Counted from the first letter of the stretch, positions 28,148 to 37,703 are shown. The stretch is DNA of 48,944 nt from Paraburkholderia ultramafica (GCF_902859915.1 NZ_CADIKK010000043.1:1-48944); one strand, 5' to 3'. Notes: generated from the letters alone by a model not told the origin. A program made the numbers and translations.

Positions 28148-29764
28148 TTAGTGCTTCATCAGATACATGTCTTGTGTGGCGCGCTGGTCGACATAGTTGG
28201 TCGACGTGTAGCCGCCGACATATGGCTTCACCAGCCGGTCCGCCGAGTACTGGAAGAGCGGCACCAGCGGGTAGTCGTTCATGGCCAGATCGTGCGCCTG
28301 CGTGAGCAGGGCGGTGCGCTTCGCGTCATCGAGCTGCTGGTTCGCCTGCTCGACCAGTTTGTCGACTCGCGGGTTGCAGTAGCGCTGGTCGTTCTGCACG
28401 CTGTTGCAGCGGATCAAGTCGAAATACGACATGGCGTCGTTGTAGTCGACGAACCAGCCGTCGCGCGAAGCCTGAACCTTGCCGTCGTGGCGCTGCTTGA
28501 AGAGCACCTTTTGTTCGACGTTTTCAAGCGTGGCGTTCACACCGAGCTTGGTGCGCCATTCGGAGGTCGCAAACAGCGCGACTTTCTTATGCAGGTCGTT
28601 GGTGTTGTAGGTGAGCATAAAGGTGAGCGGCTTCGTGTCCGAGTAGCCAGCGGCCTTCAGCAGATTGCGCGCGTATTCCACGCGTTTGGGCATCGGCCAG
28701 CTCGCCCAGTCAGGCTTGAAGACGGCCGCGCCTTGCGTGCCCTTGGAGATCAGACCGTACATCGGCAGTTCGCCGTCCGCGGTCAGACGCTGGGTCAGCA
28801 GGTCGCGGTCCAGCACCATCGACAGCGCCTCGCGCACGCGCTTGTCCTTGAATACCGGGTCTTCGTTATTCAGGCTGTAGTAGTACGTGGCGATCTGCAG
28901 GCCGGTTTTCAGCTCAGGACCGAACTGCTTGCTCACCTGTGCATAGATGCCCGACGGAATCGAGTACGTGTAGTCGAACTGGCCGGCCTGATACATGCGC
29001 ATCGCCGTTTCGTCGTTTTCGATCGGCAGGTAGGTCACTTTTGTGATCACGACCTTGCTGGCGTCCCAGTATGTCTTGCTCTTCGTTCCCACCAGACGGT
29101 TGCTCGGCTGCCAGTCGGTCAGCGTGTAAGGCCCGTTGCCGACGAAGTTGCCCGGCCGCGTCCAGTCGCCGCCGAACTTCGTCACGACGTCGCGGTTGAC
29201 CGGCGCCATGGTCGGCATGGCGGCCAGTTGCGCGAAGAACGCGGCGGGCACTTCGGTGGTGACTTCCAGCGTGTAGGGATCGATGGCACGCGCGGCGAGG
29301 CTCGTGAGCGGCGACTTGCCGGCGAGGATCGCCTTGGCGTTCTTCACGAACTCGACCAGCACGGTGTACTTCGAACTGGTCTTCGGATCGAGCACGCGCT
29401 GCCATGCGTAGACGAAGTCGGCCGCCGTGACCGCCTGGCCGTTGCTCCAGCGCGCATCGTGGCGCAGCTTGAAAACCCACGTCTCTGGCCCGGTGCGTGT
29501 CCACGATTGCGCCACGCCCGGCACCACCGAGCCGGCCGCGTCGATGCGCGTTAACCCTTCGAACAGGTCGAGCGCGATCGTATTGCCGGTCCATGATTCG
29601 ATGTGCGCGGGATCGAGCGATTCGGTTTCTGCGGGCACTTGGCGGGTGAGTTCCTGGCTGGCGGCGAGCGTGACGCCAGCGGGCACCGTGACGGCGAAAG
29701 CGGAAGGGACAAACGTGAGGACAAGCGCGGTCAGCGCCGCCGCGTAGACGAACGGGGTTTTCAT
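28148..29764 (-). CDS. oppA: Oligopeptide-binding periplasmic protein (OppA/MppA type)
   Basis: The 538-residue solute-binding protein has a signal peptide (FVYAAALTALVLTFVPSAFA, cleaved before VTVPAG). The binding-protein fold shows ETESLDPAHIESWTGN, LFEGLTRIDAAG, WSNGQAVTAADFVYAWQRV and the C-terminal LVPLFQYSADRLVKPYVGGY. MppA/OppA proteins take di- to pentapeptides or murein peptides. It is the first gene of the operon. A decayed XRE-cupin regulator lies 209 bases upstream and was probably its repressor. Confidence 0.93.
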   Translation of the reverse strand: MKTPFVYAAALTALVLTFVPSAFAVTVPAGVTLAASQELTRQVPAETESLDPAHIESWTGNTIALDLFEGLTRIDAAGSVVPGVAQSWTRTGPETWVFKLRHDARWSNGQAVTAADFVYAWQRVLDPKTSSKYTVLVEFVKNAKAILAGKSPLTSLAARAIDPYTLEVTTEVPAAFFAQLAAMPTMAPVNRDVVTKFGGDWTRPGNFVGNGPYTLTDWQPSNRLVGTKSKTYWDASKVVITKVTYLPIENDETAMRMYQAGQFDYTYSIPSGIYAQVSKQFGPELKTGLQIATYYYSLNNEDPVFKDKRVREALSMVLDRDLLTQRLTADGELPMYGLISKGTQGAAVFKPDWASWPMPKRVEYARNLLKAAGYSDTKPLTFMLTYNTNDLHKKVALFATSEWRTKLGVNATLENVEQKVLFKQRHDGKVQASRDGWFVDYNDAMSYFDLIRCNSVQNDQRYCNPRVDKLVEQANQQLDDAKRTALLTQAHDLAMNDYPLVPLFQYSADRLVKPYVGGYTSTNYVDQRATQDMYLMKH

Positions 29765-29973
29765 GGTTGGATTCGCAGAAAAAGTCGGGAGAAAAACGTA
29801 AGCGGCGCGGACGCCACTAACGGTTATCCGCGTGATGCGGGCCGCGGTGGCCCTTGTTCGGTGTACGGCATGCGGGATTCCTTACAACTATTATTACAGG
29901 CATCCTGCAGCGGAATTTCACGCACCCCTCAGCGTTGCGGAAGCGGTTCCAACCTAGATCGAATGCCTGCCTT

Positions 29974-30544
29974 CTAAAACAGTCTCGGTGTACCTCCCCA
30001 GACGACGACCGAATCCTTGCGGGCAGTATTGGCCCAGCTACGCGGCAACGTCGATTCGTAGTGCGCGCTGTTTCCCGCACGTAGCACGAAGGTTTGCCTT
30101 CCAGCATCAACGACACTTGCCCTCCAATGACATAGATGAACTCTCACCGGCATGTGTCGTGACTTCGGAACTCTTTTTTCCCGGGTGGCATCCATCGCAA
30201 GGATGGCGTCCAACTGACGGCCCCCCGATAGATTGGTCATCCGGGAAAACAGATTCGCCGAGTCTGCAAAAACAAAAAAGCCTCAGCTCGTTTGCTCGAC
30301 ACACCGAACGCTCTTCGCGTGGCGTATCGACGAAATACTGCATCTTCACTCCCAACGCATTCGCGATGCCTGCCAGCGAGTAGATGGACGGCGACGCGAG
30401 ACCACGCTCGACCTGCGATAGGAACGGCTTCGAAATACCCCCCGCCGTCGCTGTTTCGTCAAGCGTGCGCCTCAGCCTTTGCCTCAGCGCGCGGCACTTG
30501 CCCCCCAGTGCAAGTGCCGTGTCTTTCCCAATTGTCGCGACCAT
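29974..30544 (-). pseudogene. Decayed XRE-cupin transcriptional regulator (second copy)
   Basis: From ATG at 30544 the frame gives a helix-turn-helix domain (ALRQRLRRTLDETATAGGIS, KPFLSQVERGLASPSIYSLA) and the linker GVKMQYFVDTPREERSV. After a frameshift near 30270 the next piece MTNLSGGRQLDAILAM is in another frame. KKSSEVTTHAGESS falls back in the first, and the cupin end TFVLRAGNSAHYESTLPRSW to VVWGGTPRLF is in the second. It is the same architecture as the remnant upstream of the TonB-dependent receptor and shares GISKPFLSQVER and HYEST with it. Several shifts make it non-functional unless sequence errors are involved. Confidence 0.75.
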
Positions 30545-30871
30545 AATAAGGCTAAATTAGTCCGTCAAAATTTGGTTGATACGCAACTTCAGTCCAAGAA
30601 ATTGAGGATAAGGAAAAATGGGAGGACGCGAGCTGATATTGCCCACTTCATGTGCAACCGTTCCTGACGAAGTCACACTGGGCACGTCCATTGCGACTGT
30701 GTCGAACTAACCACATTGGCCAATCAACGGCCAATGCGGTCCGTAGCGTCTATCCTGCCCTACCCCCTCCCCTCAGAACTCCTTCAGCGATTATCATCCG
30801 CGTTCGACCCGACAGTGCCCTTCTGCTTGCTCGTTGAGGTCGAAAGTGGCTCGACGCGATGCATTGTCAAC
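30545..30871. other. Non-coding stretch with one inverted repeat
   Basis: No gene is recognisable. CATTGGCC at 30714-30721 pairs perfectly with GGCCAATG at 30729-30736 across a 7-base spacer, and two further outer pairs follow after one mismatch. No T-run follows, so its role (operator, old terminator of the chemoreceptor remnant, or chance) is open. Confidence 0.4.
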
Positions 30872-31338
30872 GCGTGATTTTTCCTTCCGCAATCGTCAGA
30901 CCCGGTTCATCGACGAGCCTCGAGCCCGAGTCTTCGCGGTCAATGGAGTCGGTAATCAAGCTCTTGATTTCCGGCGCGGCGCCAGTGCTGCGCAGCGCAA
31001 GCGCGGACCTTTGAGGTGACGACCGCAAATCCACGCCCTTGCCTTCGAATCGTAGACACCAAACTAGCCACTGCTATCGGCCCCATAGCGGAGTCCGCGG
31101 AGATGTTGGAGCGCTCGATATATCGCATCATCGATCGACAGACTATGTGGGCTGCCTTCTTCTTATAAAACGCGATTACGCCGAGCGCAGTGCGCATCCG
31201 TTGAGAGAGCTCCTTCTTTCGCCGCGCAAACAGTTCGCCCCGGTTCATCCACGCGTTCGTGATGGCATGTACGCCAGGCGCAAGCCAGAGAAGCGCCACG
31301 ATGCACCAAAACTTCTGGTTAACAGTCAACCGCGTCAT
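30872..31338 (-). pseudogene. Methyl-accepting chemotaxis protein remnant
   Basis: ATG at 31338 opens with MTRLTVNQKFWCIVALLWLA, the cytoplasmic tip and first membrane helix of a Tar-like chemoreceptor. ELSQRMRTALGVIAFYKKKA of the periplasmic domain follows. The frame then jumps to the signalling hairpin (QGRGFAVVTSKVRA) and in another frame to EIKSLITDSIDREDSGSRLV. About 300 residues of ligand domain, second membrane helix and HAMP are deleted. Chemoreceptors accompany some aromatic-degradation clusters; NbaY is the 2-nitrobenzoate chemoreceptor of the KU-7 pathway. The remnant lies about 2.3 kb from the nba genes, beyond a transposase. Confidence 0.75.
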
Positions 31339-31927
31339 TTGTTCCGTCTCTTCGATGTTCTACGTCAGTTCACTCTCACTCATACCCAACATGGGTAGTA
31401 GCTTGTCATTGCACGAAAACGTCGCTTACCGTCGCCTCACGCAACTCAAATCTTGATGCGCTCACTCACAGGGCTGGTAAGCGAAGTCATGTTGAGATGG
31501 CGCGCGACGTTTCCAGAGCTAAGAATTTTGCGCCTTGCGTAAATTTAACTGACAATGTAATCCATAACGATAGCAATGTCAGTAATATCAAAAATGGTAA
31601 TCACGATGCCCGCACATTCACCGAGAAGGCAGACGGAGACTCACGGCATTGCAGTACCGTCTTAGGTCTCTCCGGTGAATCTCTCGCCGGGGCTGTGTCG
31701 CGCATGTAGCACACGGCGAGCCGGGAGCTCCTCTCGATCGAGATGGGTGCGATCTCTGCGCATTGCGCTATCTCCAGCGGCTCGCGATGGGCGACGAAGG
31801 CAAACTACTGGTTGCAGGTGAGGTCGGTTGAAAAAAGGGCGTGGTTCACTGTAGGGTTACACGACGAGCGGCATAGCGAGGTCGCGATGGTCGATAATCG
31901 ACGCTCACTTTTCACTTGGGGGCGCGG
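31339..31927. other. Non-coding stretch, nothing recognised
   Basis: This stretch of nearly 600 bases lies between the chemoreceptor remnant and a transposase. All open frames are under 75 residues and unlike known proteins. It is more AT-rich around 31540-31610. The left end of the downstream transposable element should lie within its last 150 bases, but I could not find a convincing terminal inverted repeat. Confidence 0.4.
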
Positions 31928-33405
31928 ATGAATCGATCGGCTGGCGCGGCAGCGCAGCTGTCTGGGTGTGAACGCAAGCATCTCGCGGTACGGGCCCTGG
32001 CGGGCGGGCACACCATCAGTTCGCTGGCCGATGGACACGCCGTGAGCCGCAAGTTCGTCTACGAGCAGAAACGCAAGGCCGGTGCGGCGCTGGATGATGC
32101 CTTCACGCCCGCGCCTGAGGCAGCCGAGCCGGTACTGTGCGCGCTGCCGGTCACCGCCCGCTGGCTGCGCCAGGTGATCGTCGCGCTCACGCTGATCTGC
32201 CGCAGTCCGTATCGCGGCGTGGTCGAGTTCGTGCGCGACCTGCTGGGCCTGTCGATCAGTGAAGGCCACGTCCATGACGTAATGCAATGGGCCGCGCAGC
32301 AGGCGGGCTCGATCAACCGGGACCAGGACCTCTCAGGCATCCGCGTGGGCCTGCATGACGAGATCTTCCATGGCGATCGCCCGGTGCTGGCCGGCGTCGA
32401 TGCGGATTCGACCTACTGTTACCTGCTGGCCGCCGAGGACCATCGCGATGCCGACACGTGGGGCGTGCATCTGCTTGAGGCGGCGCAGCAGGGGCTCGCG
32501 CCCGAGTACACGATTGCCGATGCGGGCCGGGGCCTGCCGCCGGGCAGCAGGCCGCGTGGGGCGAGACGCCCTGCCATGGCGATGTGTTCCATATCCAGCG
32601 CCAGTGCGAGACGCTCGCCAACACACTGAAGCGGCTGGCTGTGGGAGCGCGCTCGCAACGCCTGAAGCATCAGGCGCGGGTGAGCCGACCGGGCAGCCGT
32701 GGCTGCGCCCGGCGTGACGGCCAGAGGTTGCGCCGGGCGCGCGAGGCTGAAGCGCGGGCGCAGGCCCTGGCGCGCGACATCCGCACGCTCGCCCAATGGC
32801 TCGGCCACGACATCCTGGCGCTGGCCGGGCCACCACTGGCCACGCGCGAAATGCTGTTCGACTTCGTCGTAGAGCAGTTGCGTGAGCGCGAGCGGCTCGA
32901 TCTGCGCCGCATCCGCCCGCTGCGCGTGGCGCTGCAGAACCAGCGCGATGACCTGCTCGCGTTCGCCGGCGTGCTCGACGGCAAACTCGCGGCCATCGCC
33001 CAGGCTGCCGGGGTGCCCGAACAGGCCGTGCGCGCCGCATGCCTGCTGCATCGCAAGCCGCGCACCTCGCCCGCCTACTGGCAGGAATGGGGGCGTCTGC
33101 GCGCCGTGCCAGGCCACGCGTTCCACGCGATATTAGCCGCCGTGTCAGACGCGCTGGCGCACACGCCGCGCAGCAGTTCGCTCGTCGAGAACCTGAACTC
33201 GCGCCTGCGCAACTACTTCACGCTACGCCGCCATCTGGGCGCGCCGTACCTCGAGCTGCTGCGCTTTTTTCTGAATCACCGCCGCTTCGTGCGCAGCCGC
33301 CGGGCCGAACGCCAGGGCAAAAGCCCGCGCGAGCTGATGACCGGTCAGCCACACCCGCACTGGCTCACCCTGCTCGGGCTAGGCGAGCTGCAACCCCAGG
33401 GCTGA
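31928..33405 (+). pseudogene. DDE-type transposase (unassigned family), one-base frameshift
   Basis: The product begins MNRSAGAAAQLSGCERKHLA and has a helix-turn-helix-like region (HTISSLADGHAVSRKFVYEQ). VGLHDEIFHGDRPVLAGVDA and CYLLAAEDHRDADTWGVHLL follow, with candidate catalytic acidic residues. Near 32545 the frame changes by one base. The second frame continues WGETPCHGDVFHIQRQCETL and ends with SSSLVENLNSRLRNYFTLRR, HLGAPYLELLRFFLNHRRF and RSRRAERQGKSPRELMTGQ. Comparing both frames suggests a single missing base around CTGCCGCCGGG. Otherwise it is complete at about 490 residues, so decay is recent. I recognise it as a transposase but cannot name the IS family. Confidence 0.7.
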
Positions 33406-33645
33406 TCGCCAGGGGGCGAATTCTTCGACCTGATTCGCACTGCTTAACTAAACGCCGTCCTCATCCGCGGCGAGGATCCGCTCGTCCGTGTTACCCAAAA
33501 TCGGCGGTTTCTGAACCACGCCCGCAGCGGTATCCGGAAACCGCAATGTCGGAACGCCCTTCAGCCAGGCTTTCCGCTGTCGTATGTGCCGCCATCAGAT
33601 CGACGAGATCACGAAGACTGAGTTCACCAGAACCAGTTGGACCAC

Positions 33646-34221
33646 TCAGCCCAGCCGCGAAGCCGTTCGGTACAACGCCGCGCCAACACCCGATACAAGC
33701 CGCTCGGCGTTCTTGTCCTTCAATTGCCCCTCAGCGTCGAACGCTTCATGCGCGATGCTCAACGCAAACGCTTCCGGAATCACCAGCATCCCGAGCTTGT
33801 CGAGCACCGCGCGTATGCCCGTCTGTGAGCGAATGCCGCCAAGCTGGCCCGGCGACGCAGAAAGCAGTGCCGTAACCTTGCCGGCGAGCAGTGCCACGCC
33901 CGGTGAACCGTCTTCGCGCGGCCGGCTGATCCAGTCGATCGCGTTCTTCAGCAATGCCGTGTAGCCACCGTTGTATTCGGGCGTCGCGATCAGCAGCGCA
34001 TCGTGCCTGGCCACCAGTGTCTGAAGCGCCTTCGCGCCATCAGGCAGCCCTTGCTCGGCTTCCAGATCCTGGTCATACAGCGGCAGCTCGAAGTCGGCGA
34101 GCCGAACCGGCGTCACTTCGGCGCCGGCGTTGAGCGCGCCGCGCGCCGCGATGCCCAGCAGTTTCCAATTCAGCGAGTCGCGACGCGAACTGCCACTGAG
34201 GGCAAGAATTCTGATATTCAT
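33646..34221 (-). CDS. NADPH-dependent FMN reductase (flavodoxin-like)
   Basis: The 191-residue protein has the NADPH-dependent FMN reductase fold. The phosphate-binding loop is ALSGSSRRDSLNWKL, and TPEYNGGYTALLKNAIDWIS is the diagnostic dimer/flavin motif. It would reduce FMN or quinones with NADPH in the cytoplasm. It is the last gene of the nba transcript, 43 bases after nbaB. It could supply reduced flavin, help nitro reduction or remove quinone-like by-products such as those from hydroxylaminobenzoate. A dedicated role is inferred from position only; it is not among the classical nba genes that I know. Confidence 0.88.
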   Translation of the reverse strand: MNIRILALSGSSRRDSLNWKLLGIAARGALNAGAEVTPVRLADFELPLYDQDLEAEQGLPDGAKALQTLVARHDALLIATPEYNGGYTALLKNAIDWISRPREDGSPGVALLAGKVTALLSASPGQLGGIRSQTGIRAVLDKLGMLVIPEAFALSIAHEAFDAEGQLKDKNAERLVSGVGAALYRTASRLG

Positions 34222-34264
34222 GATTATTCAGGCAATGAGATGAAATTGAGGTTCGCCCGCGCAC

Positions 34265-34759
34265 TCATACCGCCGGCGGGGTACGGTATTCGATGTTGCC
34301 GCCCGGCAGGAAATACATCATGAGCGCTTTGCCTGTTACCGTCGGAAAGTGTTCGCTGAGTGGCGGGAAAACGCGCCAGCCCGCTCCATGCCCACAGAAC
34401 TGCGCGCCTTCCTCGAGCGGGATGATCATGTTGATCTCGCCGGTCGTATGACAGTGGTACTGGCCTTTCACGTCGTGCAACAGGCCGCTCTCGACGCTCA
34501 TCTCCGCGGTCTCTTGCGACGGCTCGGCAATCCTCCCACGGCGATAGTCGGCGCCTTCTACTTCCACATAGGCGGCCCAGCCTTCCTCCATGCCGAGCTT
34601 CAAAAGCCGGGTCAGTTGCCCATACGTTTCGCTGCCGGCCCCAAACTCACGGTTCAGAAGCGTTTCGAGATCGGCGTCGAGCGCGCGCGCGCGAATCTCA
34701 TTGAACAGCCGGTTCAGCACTTGCATCATTTCTTCTTTGTGCGATCCTGACGGCAACAT
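34265..34759 (-). CDS. nbaB: Hydroxylaminobenzoate mutase/lyase (DUF4863 family)
   Basis: The 164-residue product belongs to the DUF4863 group that includes 4-hydroxylaminobenzoate lyase PnbB and 2-hydroxylaminobenzoate mutase NbaB. Visible landmarks are LNREFGAGSETYGQLTRLL, EEGWAAYVEVEGADYRRGRI, and a cupin-like core KGQYHCHTTGEINMIIPL with nearby ALMMYFLPGG. In this context it should rearrange 2-hydroxylaminobenzoate to 3-hydroxyanthranilate. ATG at 34759 has AGGAGA 8 bases upstream; internal ATGs at about 34729 and 34726 are less likely. It lies 31 bases after nbaD. Mutase rather than lyase is inferred from the 3-hydroxyanthranilate genes next to it. Confidence 0.82.
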   Translation of the reverse strand: MLPSGSHKEEMMQVLNRLFNEIRARALDADLETLLNREFGAGSETYGQLTRLLKLGMEEGWAAYVEVEGADYRRGRIAEPSQETAEMSVESGLLHDVKGQYHCHTTGEINMIIPLEEGAQFCGHGAGWRVFPPLSEHFPTVTGKALMMYFLPGGNIEYRTPPAV

Positions 34760-34790
34760 GATGTGTCTCCTATTGGTCGATTGAACATGA

Positions 34791-35813
34791 TCAAGCGCCG
34801 GACAGCTGCAACTCTGGCAGACCGAAAAAACGGCGGGCATTTTCGCCAAGCAGGTGCCGCTTGGCACGCTCGTTAAGGCCGGGGTGATCGTCAATCAGTT
34901 GCCCGATGTGCTGCTCGCCGAGCGGATATGGATAGTCCGAACCGAGCATCACGCGCTCTTCGCCCATTACGTCCACCAGCAGCTTTAGCGCACCGGCATC
35001 GAATACGGCGCTATCGACCGAGAAGCGGTCGACGTATGACGACGGGAGTTGCGGGCAGTTCTCGCGCACGATGTCACGTTCGCGCCATGCGTTGTCGACG
35101 CGGCCGAGTAGAAACGCGAAGCTGCCGCCGCCGTGAGCAAAGCACAGCTTAAGCGCTCGCGGAATGCGTTCGAACGCGCCCGACAAAATCAGCGAGAGAA
35201 TGCTCAACTGCGTTTCGGCCGGCATCGCGACGAGCCACGGCAGCATCCATTGCTTCATGCGGCCGTCGGTCATCATGTCCCACGGATGCACGAGCACCGG
35301 AATGCCTTCGTGCGCACAATGCGTGAGGAACTGGATCAGGCTCTCGTCGTCGAGATCCTTCGGGCCGACGTGATTGCCGATCTGCACGCCGCGATGCCCC
35401 GCCGCGTACGCACGCGACGCTTCCGCGCACGCCATCTCGACGTCCTGCAGCGGCACCTGCGCGAGCACCATCAGGCGCTGCGGCGTCGCGGCGCACATGT
35501 CGAGCGCGCGGTCGTTCATGCGCTGCGCCCATTGCAGCGCCACCTTCGCCGGATAGCGATAGCCGAACATCACCGGCGTCGCGCACATCAGTTGAACGTC
35601 GACGCCGAGTTCGTCCATCTCCTCGATGCGTCGTAGGGGGTCCCACAACGGACGGCTGACCGGGCGAAACGCCCGGTCGCCAGTCATGATCATGCCGGTC
35701 TCGCCGTCGGCCGCCGGCGCGAGCCACGGCGCGTCCTCGCCGTCGATTCGCGCGGCCTCTTCCCGTGAAATCAGCGGGAAGAAATGGGAGTGCATGTCAA
35801 TTCGCAATGTCAT
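34791..35813 (-). CDS. nbaD: 2-amino-3-carboxymuconate-6-semialdehyde decarboxylase
   Basis: The 340-residue amidohydrolase-superfamily protein carries the ACMSD metal site: His8 and His10 in DMHSHFF, His176 in VLVHPWD and Asp293 in MLGSDYPYPLG. His227 is the likely catalytic base in CFAHGGGSFAF. It removes the carboxylate of 2-amino-3-carboxymuconate 6-semialdehyde to give 2-aminomuconate 6-semialdehyde, a zinc-dependent non-oxidative reaction. The pattern matches the Pseudomonas fluorescens enzyme with an offset of one residue. ATG at 35813 starts MTLRIDMHSH; the longer open frame upstream is not conserved. Confidence 0.93.
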   Translation of the reverse strand: MTLRIDMHSHFFPLISREEAARIDGEDAPWLAPAADGETGMIMTGDRAFRPVSRPLWDPLRRIEEMDELGVDVQLMCATPVMFGYRYPAKVALQWAQRMNDRALDMCAATPQRLMVLAQVPLQDVEMACAEASRAYAAGHRGVQIGNHVGPKDLDDESLIQFLTHCAHEGIPVLVHPWDMMTDGRMKQWMLPWLVAMPAETQLSILSLILSGAFERIPRALKLCFAHGGGSFAFLLGRVDNAWRERDIVRENCPQLPSSYVDRFSVDSAVFDAGALKLLVDVMGEERVMLGSDYPYPLGEQHIGQLIDDHPGLNERAKRHLLGENARRFFGLPELQLSGA

Positions 35814-35880
35814 AACCGTATTCCGCTTTTCAGGTCTGTCCTGATTGTTATGCCTGTAGTGATGCCTGAAATTGCCCCTG

Positions 35881-36651
35881 TCAGGCGCGACTCTTCGTCG
35901 TGAATTCGGCCTGCCCGATGCCACTCACCACGCACTGCACGTGCAGTCCGGGCTCCAGGGCCTGCGCGGCGGTCGCCGCACCGGCCATGATTAGCGTGCC
36001 GGCCGGCAGCACGCACTGCGCGTCGGCGGCGAGCCGCGACGCCTGCACAATCGAGCGCAGCGGGTCGCCGAGAATCGCGCCGGTCGAGCCGACCTGCACT
36101 TCCCTGCCGTCAAAGCGCATCAGCACGCCCGCATTGCGCAGACCGTCGAAGCGCCGCGACCACGCGCCGACCACGAAGCCCGAGCTCGAGCAGTTGTCGG
36201 CGATCACATCCTCGAGCGTGAAGCGGAACGCCTGGTAACGCGAGTCGATGATCTCCATCGCTGGTGCGACCGCTTCCAGATACGCGTGCGCCTCGAGCGC
36301 CGTCAGCGGGCGGTCGATGTCGCGCATCGTCAGGAAGCAAACTTCCGGCTCGACCCGCGGGTGGATGAAACGCCCGAGGTCGACGGGCGCGCCGTCTTCC
36401 TCGAGCATCGCATCGGTCAGCCAGCCCCAGATCAGGCTGTCGACGCCCATCTGGATCATCTTCGCGCGGCTCGTGAAGCCGAGCTTGATGCCGATGGTGC
36501 GTTCGCCGCGCTGTTTGCGCAGTTCGATCGCCGCGCGCTGGATCCGATACGCGTCGTCAACCGGGAACGGTTCGGTCGCACTGATCTGTTCGATCGCGCT
36601 CGCGTTGAGCACAGCTTCGTCGACGCGTCGCGCCGCTGCTTCGATATTCAT
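35881..36651 (-). CDS. nbaG: 4-oxalocrotonate decarboxylase
   Basis: The 256-residue protein belongs to the hydratase/decarboxylase (fumarylacetoacetase-like) family. IGIKLGFTSRAKMIQMGVDS with LIWGWLTDAM and FIHPRVEPEVCFL are typical of 4-oxalocrotonate decarboxylases (DmpH/XylI type). It needs Mg2+ or Mn2+ and converts 2-oxohex-3-enedioate to 2-oxopent-4-enoate. Decarboxylases of this kind often act in a complex with the hydratase, here NbaH. ATG at 36651 overlaps the nbaI stop by four bases. The assignment between decarboxylase and hydratase rests on the GVDS..WG pattern and on gene order. Confidence 0.87.
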   Translation of the reverse strand: MNIEAAARRVDEAVLNASAIEQISATEPFPVDDAYRIQRAAIELRKQRGERTIGIKLGFTSRAKMIQMGVDSLIWGWLTDAMLEEDGAPVDLGRFIHPRVEPEVCFLTMRDIDRPLTALEAHAYLEAVAPAMEIIDSRYQAFRFTLEDVIADNCSSSGFVVGAWSRRFDGLRNAGVLMRFDGREVQVGSTGAILGDPLRSIVQASRLAADAQCVLPAGTLIMAGAATAAQALEPGLHVQCVVSGIGQAEFTTKSRA

Positions 36652-37691
36652 CGTGCCACCTCCGCTTGCTTTTCGGCCTCTTTCAGCAGATCGAGCGCAA
36701 CGTCGACGATCATGTCCTCCTGGCCGCCTACCATGCGACGCCGGCCCAGTTCGACCATGATGTCGAACGCGGACAGCCCATACTTCGCGGCGGCCGCTTC
36801 GGTATGACGCAGGAAACTCGAATAGACGCCCGCATAACCGAGCGCCAGCGTCTCGCGATCGACGCGCACCGGCCGCTCCTGCAACGGACGGACGATGTCG
36901 TCGGCCGCATCGATCAACTTCTTCACGTCGCAACCATGGTTCAGCCCCATCCGGTCGGCCGCGGCGACGAACACCTCGAGCGGCGCGTTGCCAGCACCAG
37001 CGCCCATTCCCGTCAACGAAGCGTCGACGCGATCACAGCCCTCCTCCAGCGCGACGATCGAATTCGCGACGCCGAGCGACAGGTTGTGGTGTGCGTGTAT
37101 TCCCGTCTGCGTCGCCGGATCGAGCACGTCCTTGAACACGCGGAAACGCTCGGCGACGTCGCGCATGTTGAGCGCGCCGCCCGAATCGACGACGTACACG
37201 CACTGCGCGCCGTAGCTTTCCATCAGCTTCGCCTGCGCGGCGAGCTTTTGCGGCGTCGTCATGTGGCTCATCATCAGGAAGCCCACCGGCTCCATCCCGA
37301 GCTCGCGCGCGTACTCGATGTGCTGCTTCGAGATATCGGCCTCGGTGCAATGGGTTGCGACGCGGACCACCCGCGCACCGGCGTCGTAGGCGGCGCGCAA
37401 ATCGTGAACCGTGCCGATCCCGGGCAGCAGCAGCGTCGCAATCCTGGCGCGCTTCACGGTCGCCGCGACCGCGGCGATCCATTCGAGGTCGGTATGTGCG
37501 CCGAAGCCGTAGTTGAAGCTCGATCCGGCAAGGCCGTCGCCGTGCGCGACTTCGATGCTGTCGACGCCAGCGTCATCGAGCGCTCGCGCGATCGTGACCG
37601 CCTGGTCAAGCGAATACTGATGGCGGATGGCATGCATGCCGTCACGCAAGGTCACGTCGGAGACGTAGATTTTCCGGTCAAGAGTCGTCAT
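36648..37691 (-). CDS. nbaI: 4-hydroxy-2-oxovalerate aldolase
   Basis: The 347-residue protein has the DmpG/MhpE aldolase barrel. It begins with YVSDVTLRDGMHAIRHQYS (Mn2+-binding Asp and catalytic Arg/His region) and has the metal histidine pair in TGIHAHHNLSLGVANS. It splits 4-hydroxy-2-oxovalerate into pyruvate and acetaldehyde. The acetaldehyde is passed through a tunnel to the dehydrogenase partner NbaJ, encoded 12 bases upstream. C-terminal LSAFDIMVELGRRRMVGGQE is also typical of the family. The gene overlaps nbaG. Confidence 0.94.
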   Translation of the reverse strand: MTTLDRKIYVSDVTLRDGMHAIRHQYSLDQAVTIARALDDAGVDSIEVAHGDGLAGSSFNYGFGAHTDLEWIAAVAATVKRARIATLLLPGIGTVHDLRAAYDAGARVVRVATHCTEADISKQHIEYARELGMEPVGFLMMSHMTTPQKLAAQAKLMESYGAQCVYVVDSGGALNMRDVAERFRVFKDVLDPATQTGIHAHHNLSLGVANSIVALEEGCDRVDASLTGMGAGAGNAPLEVFVAAADRMGLNHGCDVKKLIDAADDIVRPLQERPVRVDRETLALGYAGVYSSFLRHTEAAAAKYGLSAFDIMVELGRRRMVGGQEDMIVDVALDLLKEAEKQAEVAR

Positions 37692-37703
37692 CGTATCTTC
37701 CCT

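Noticed and set aside
26545..28305. A 586-codon plus-strand frame opposite oppC and oppB
   Set aside because: Composition is extreme (His, Arg, Asp) with no recognisable domain. It mirrors the codon bias of the permease genes.
31928..33405. Programmed frameshift in the transposase
   Set aside because: No A-rich or classic slippery heptamer is at the join, and a single missing base in a GC run explains both frames better.
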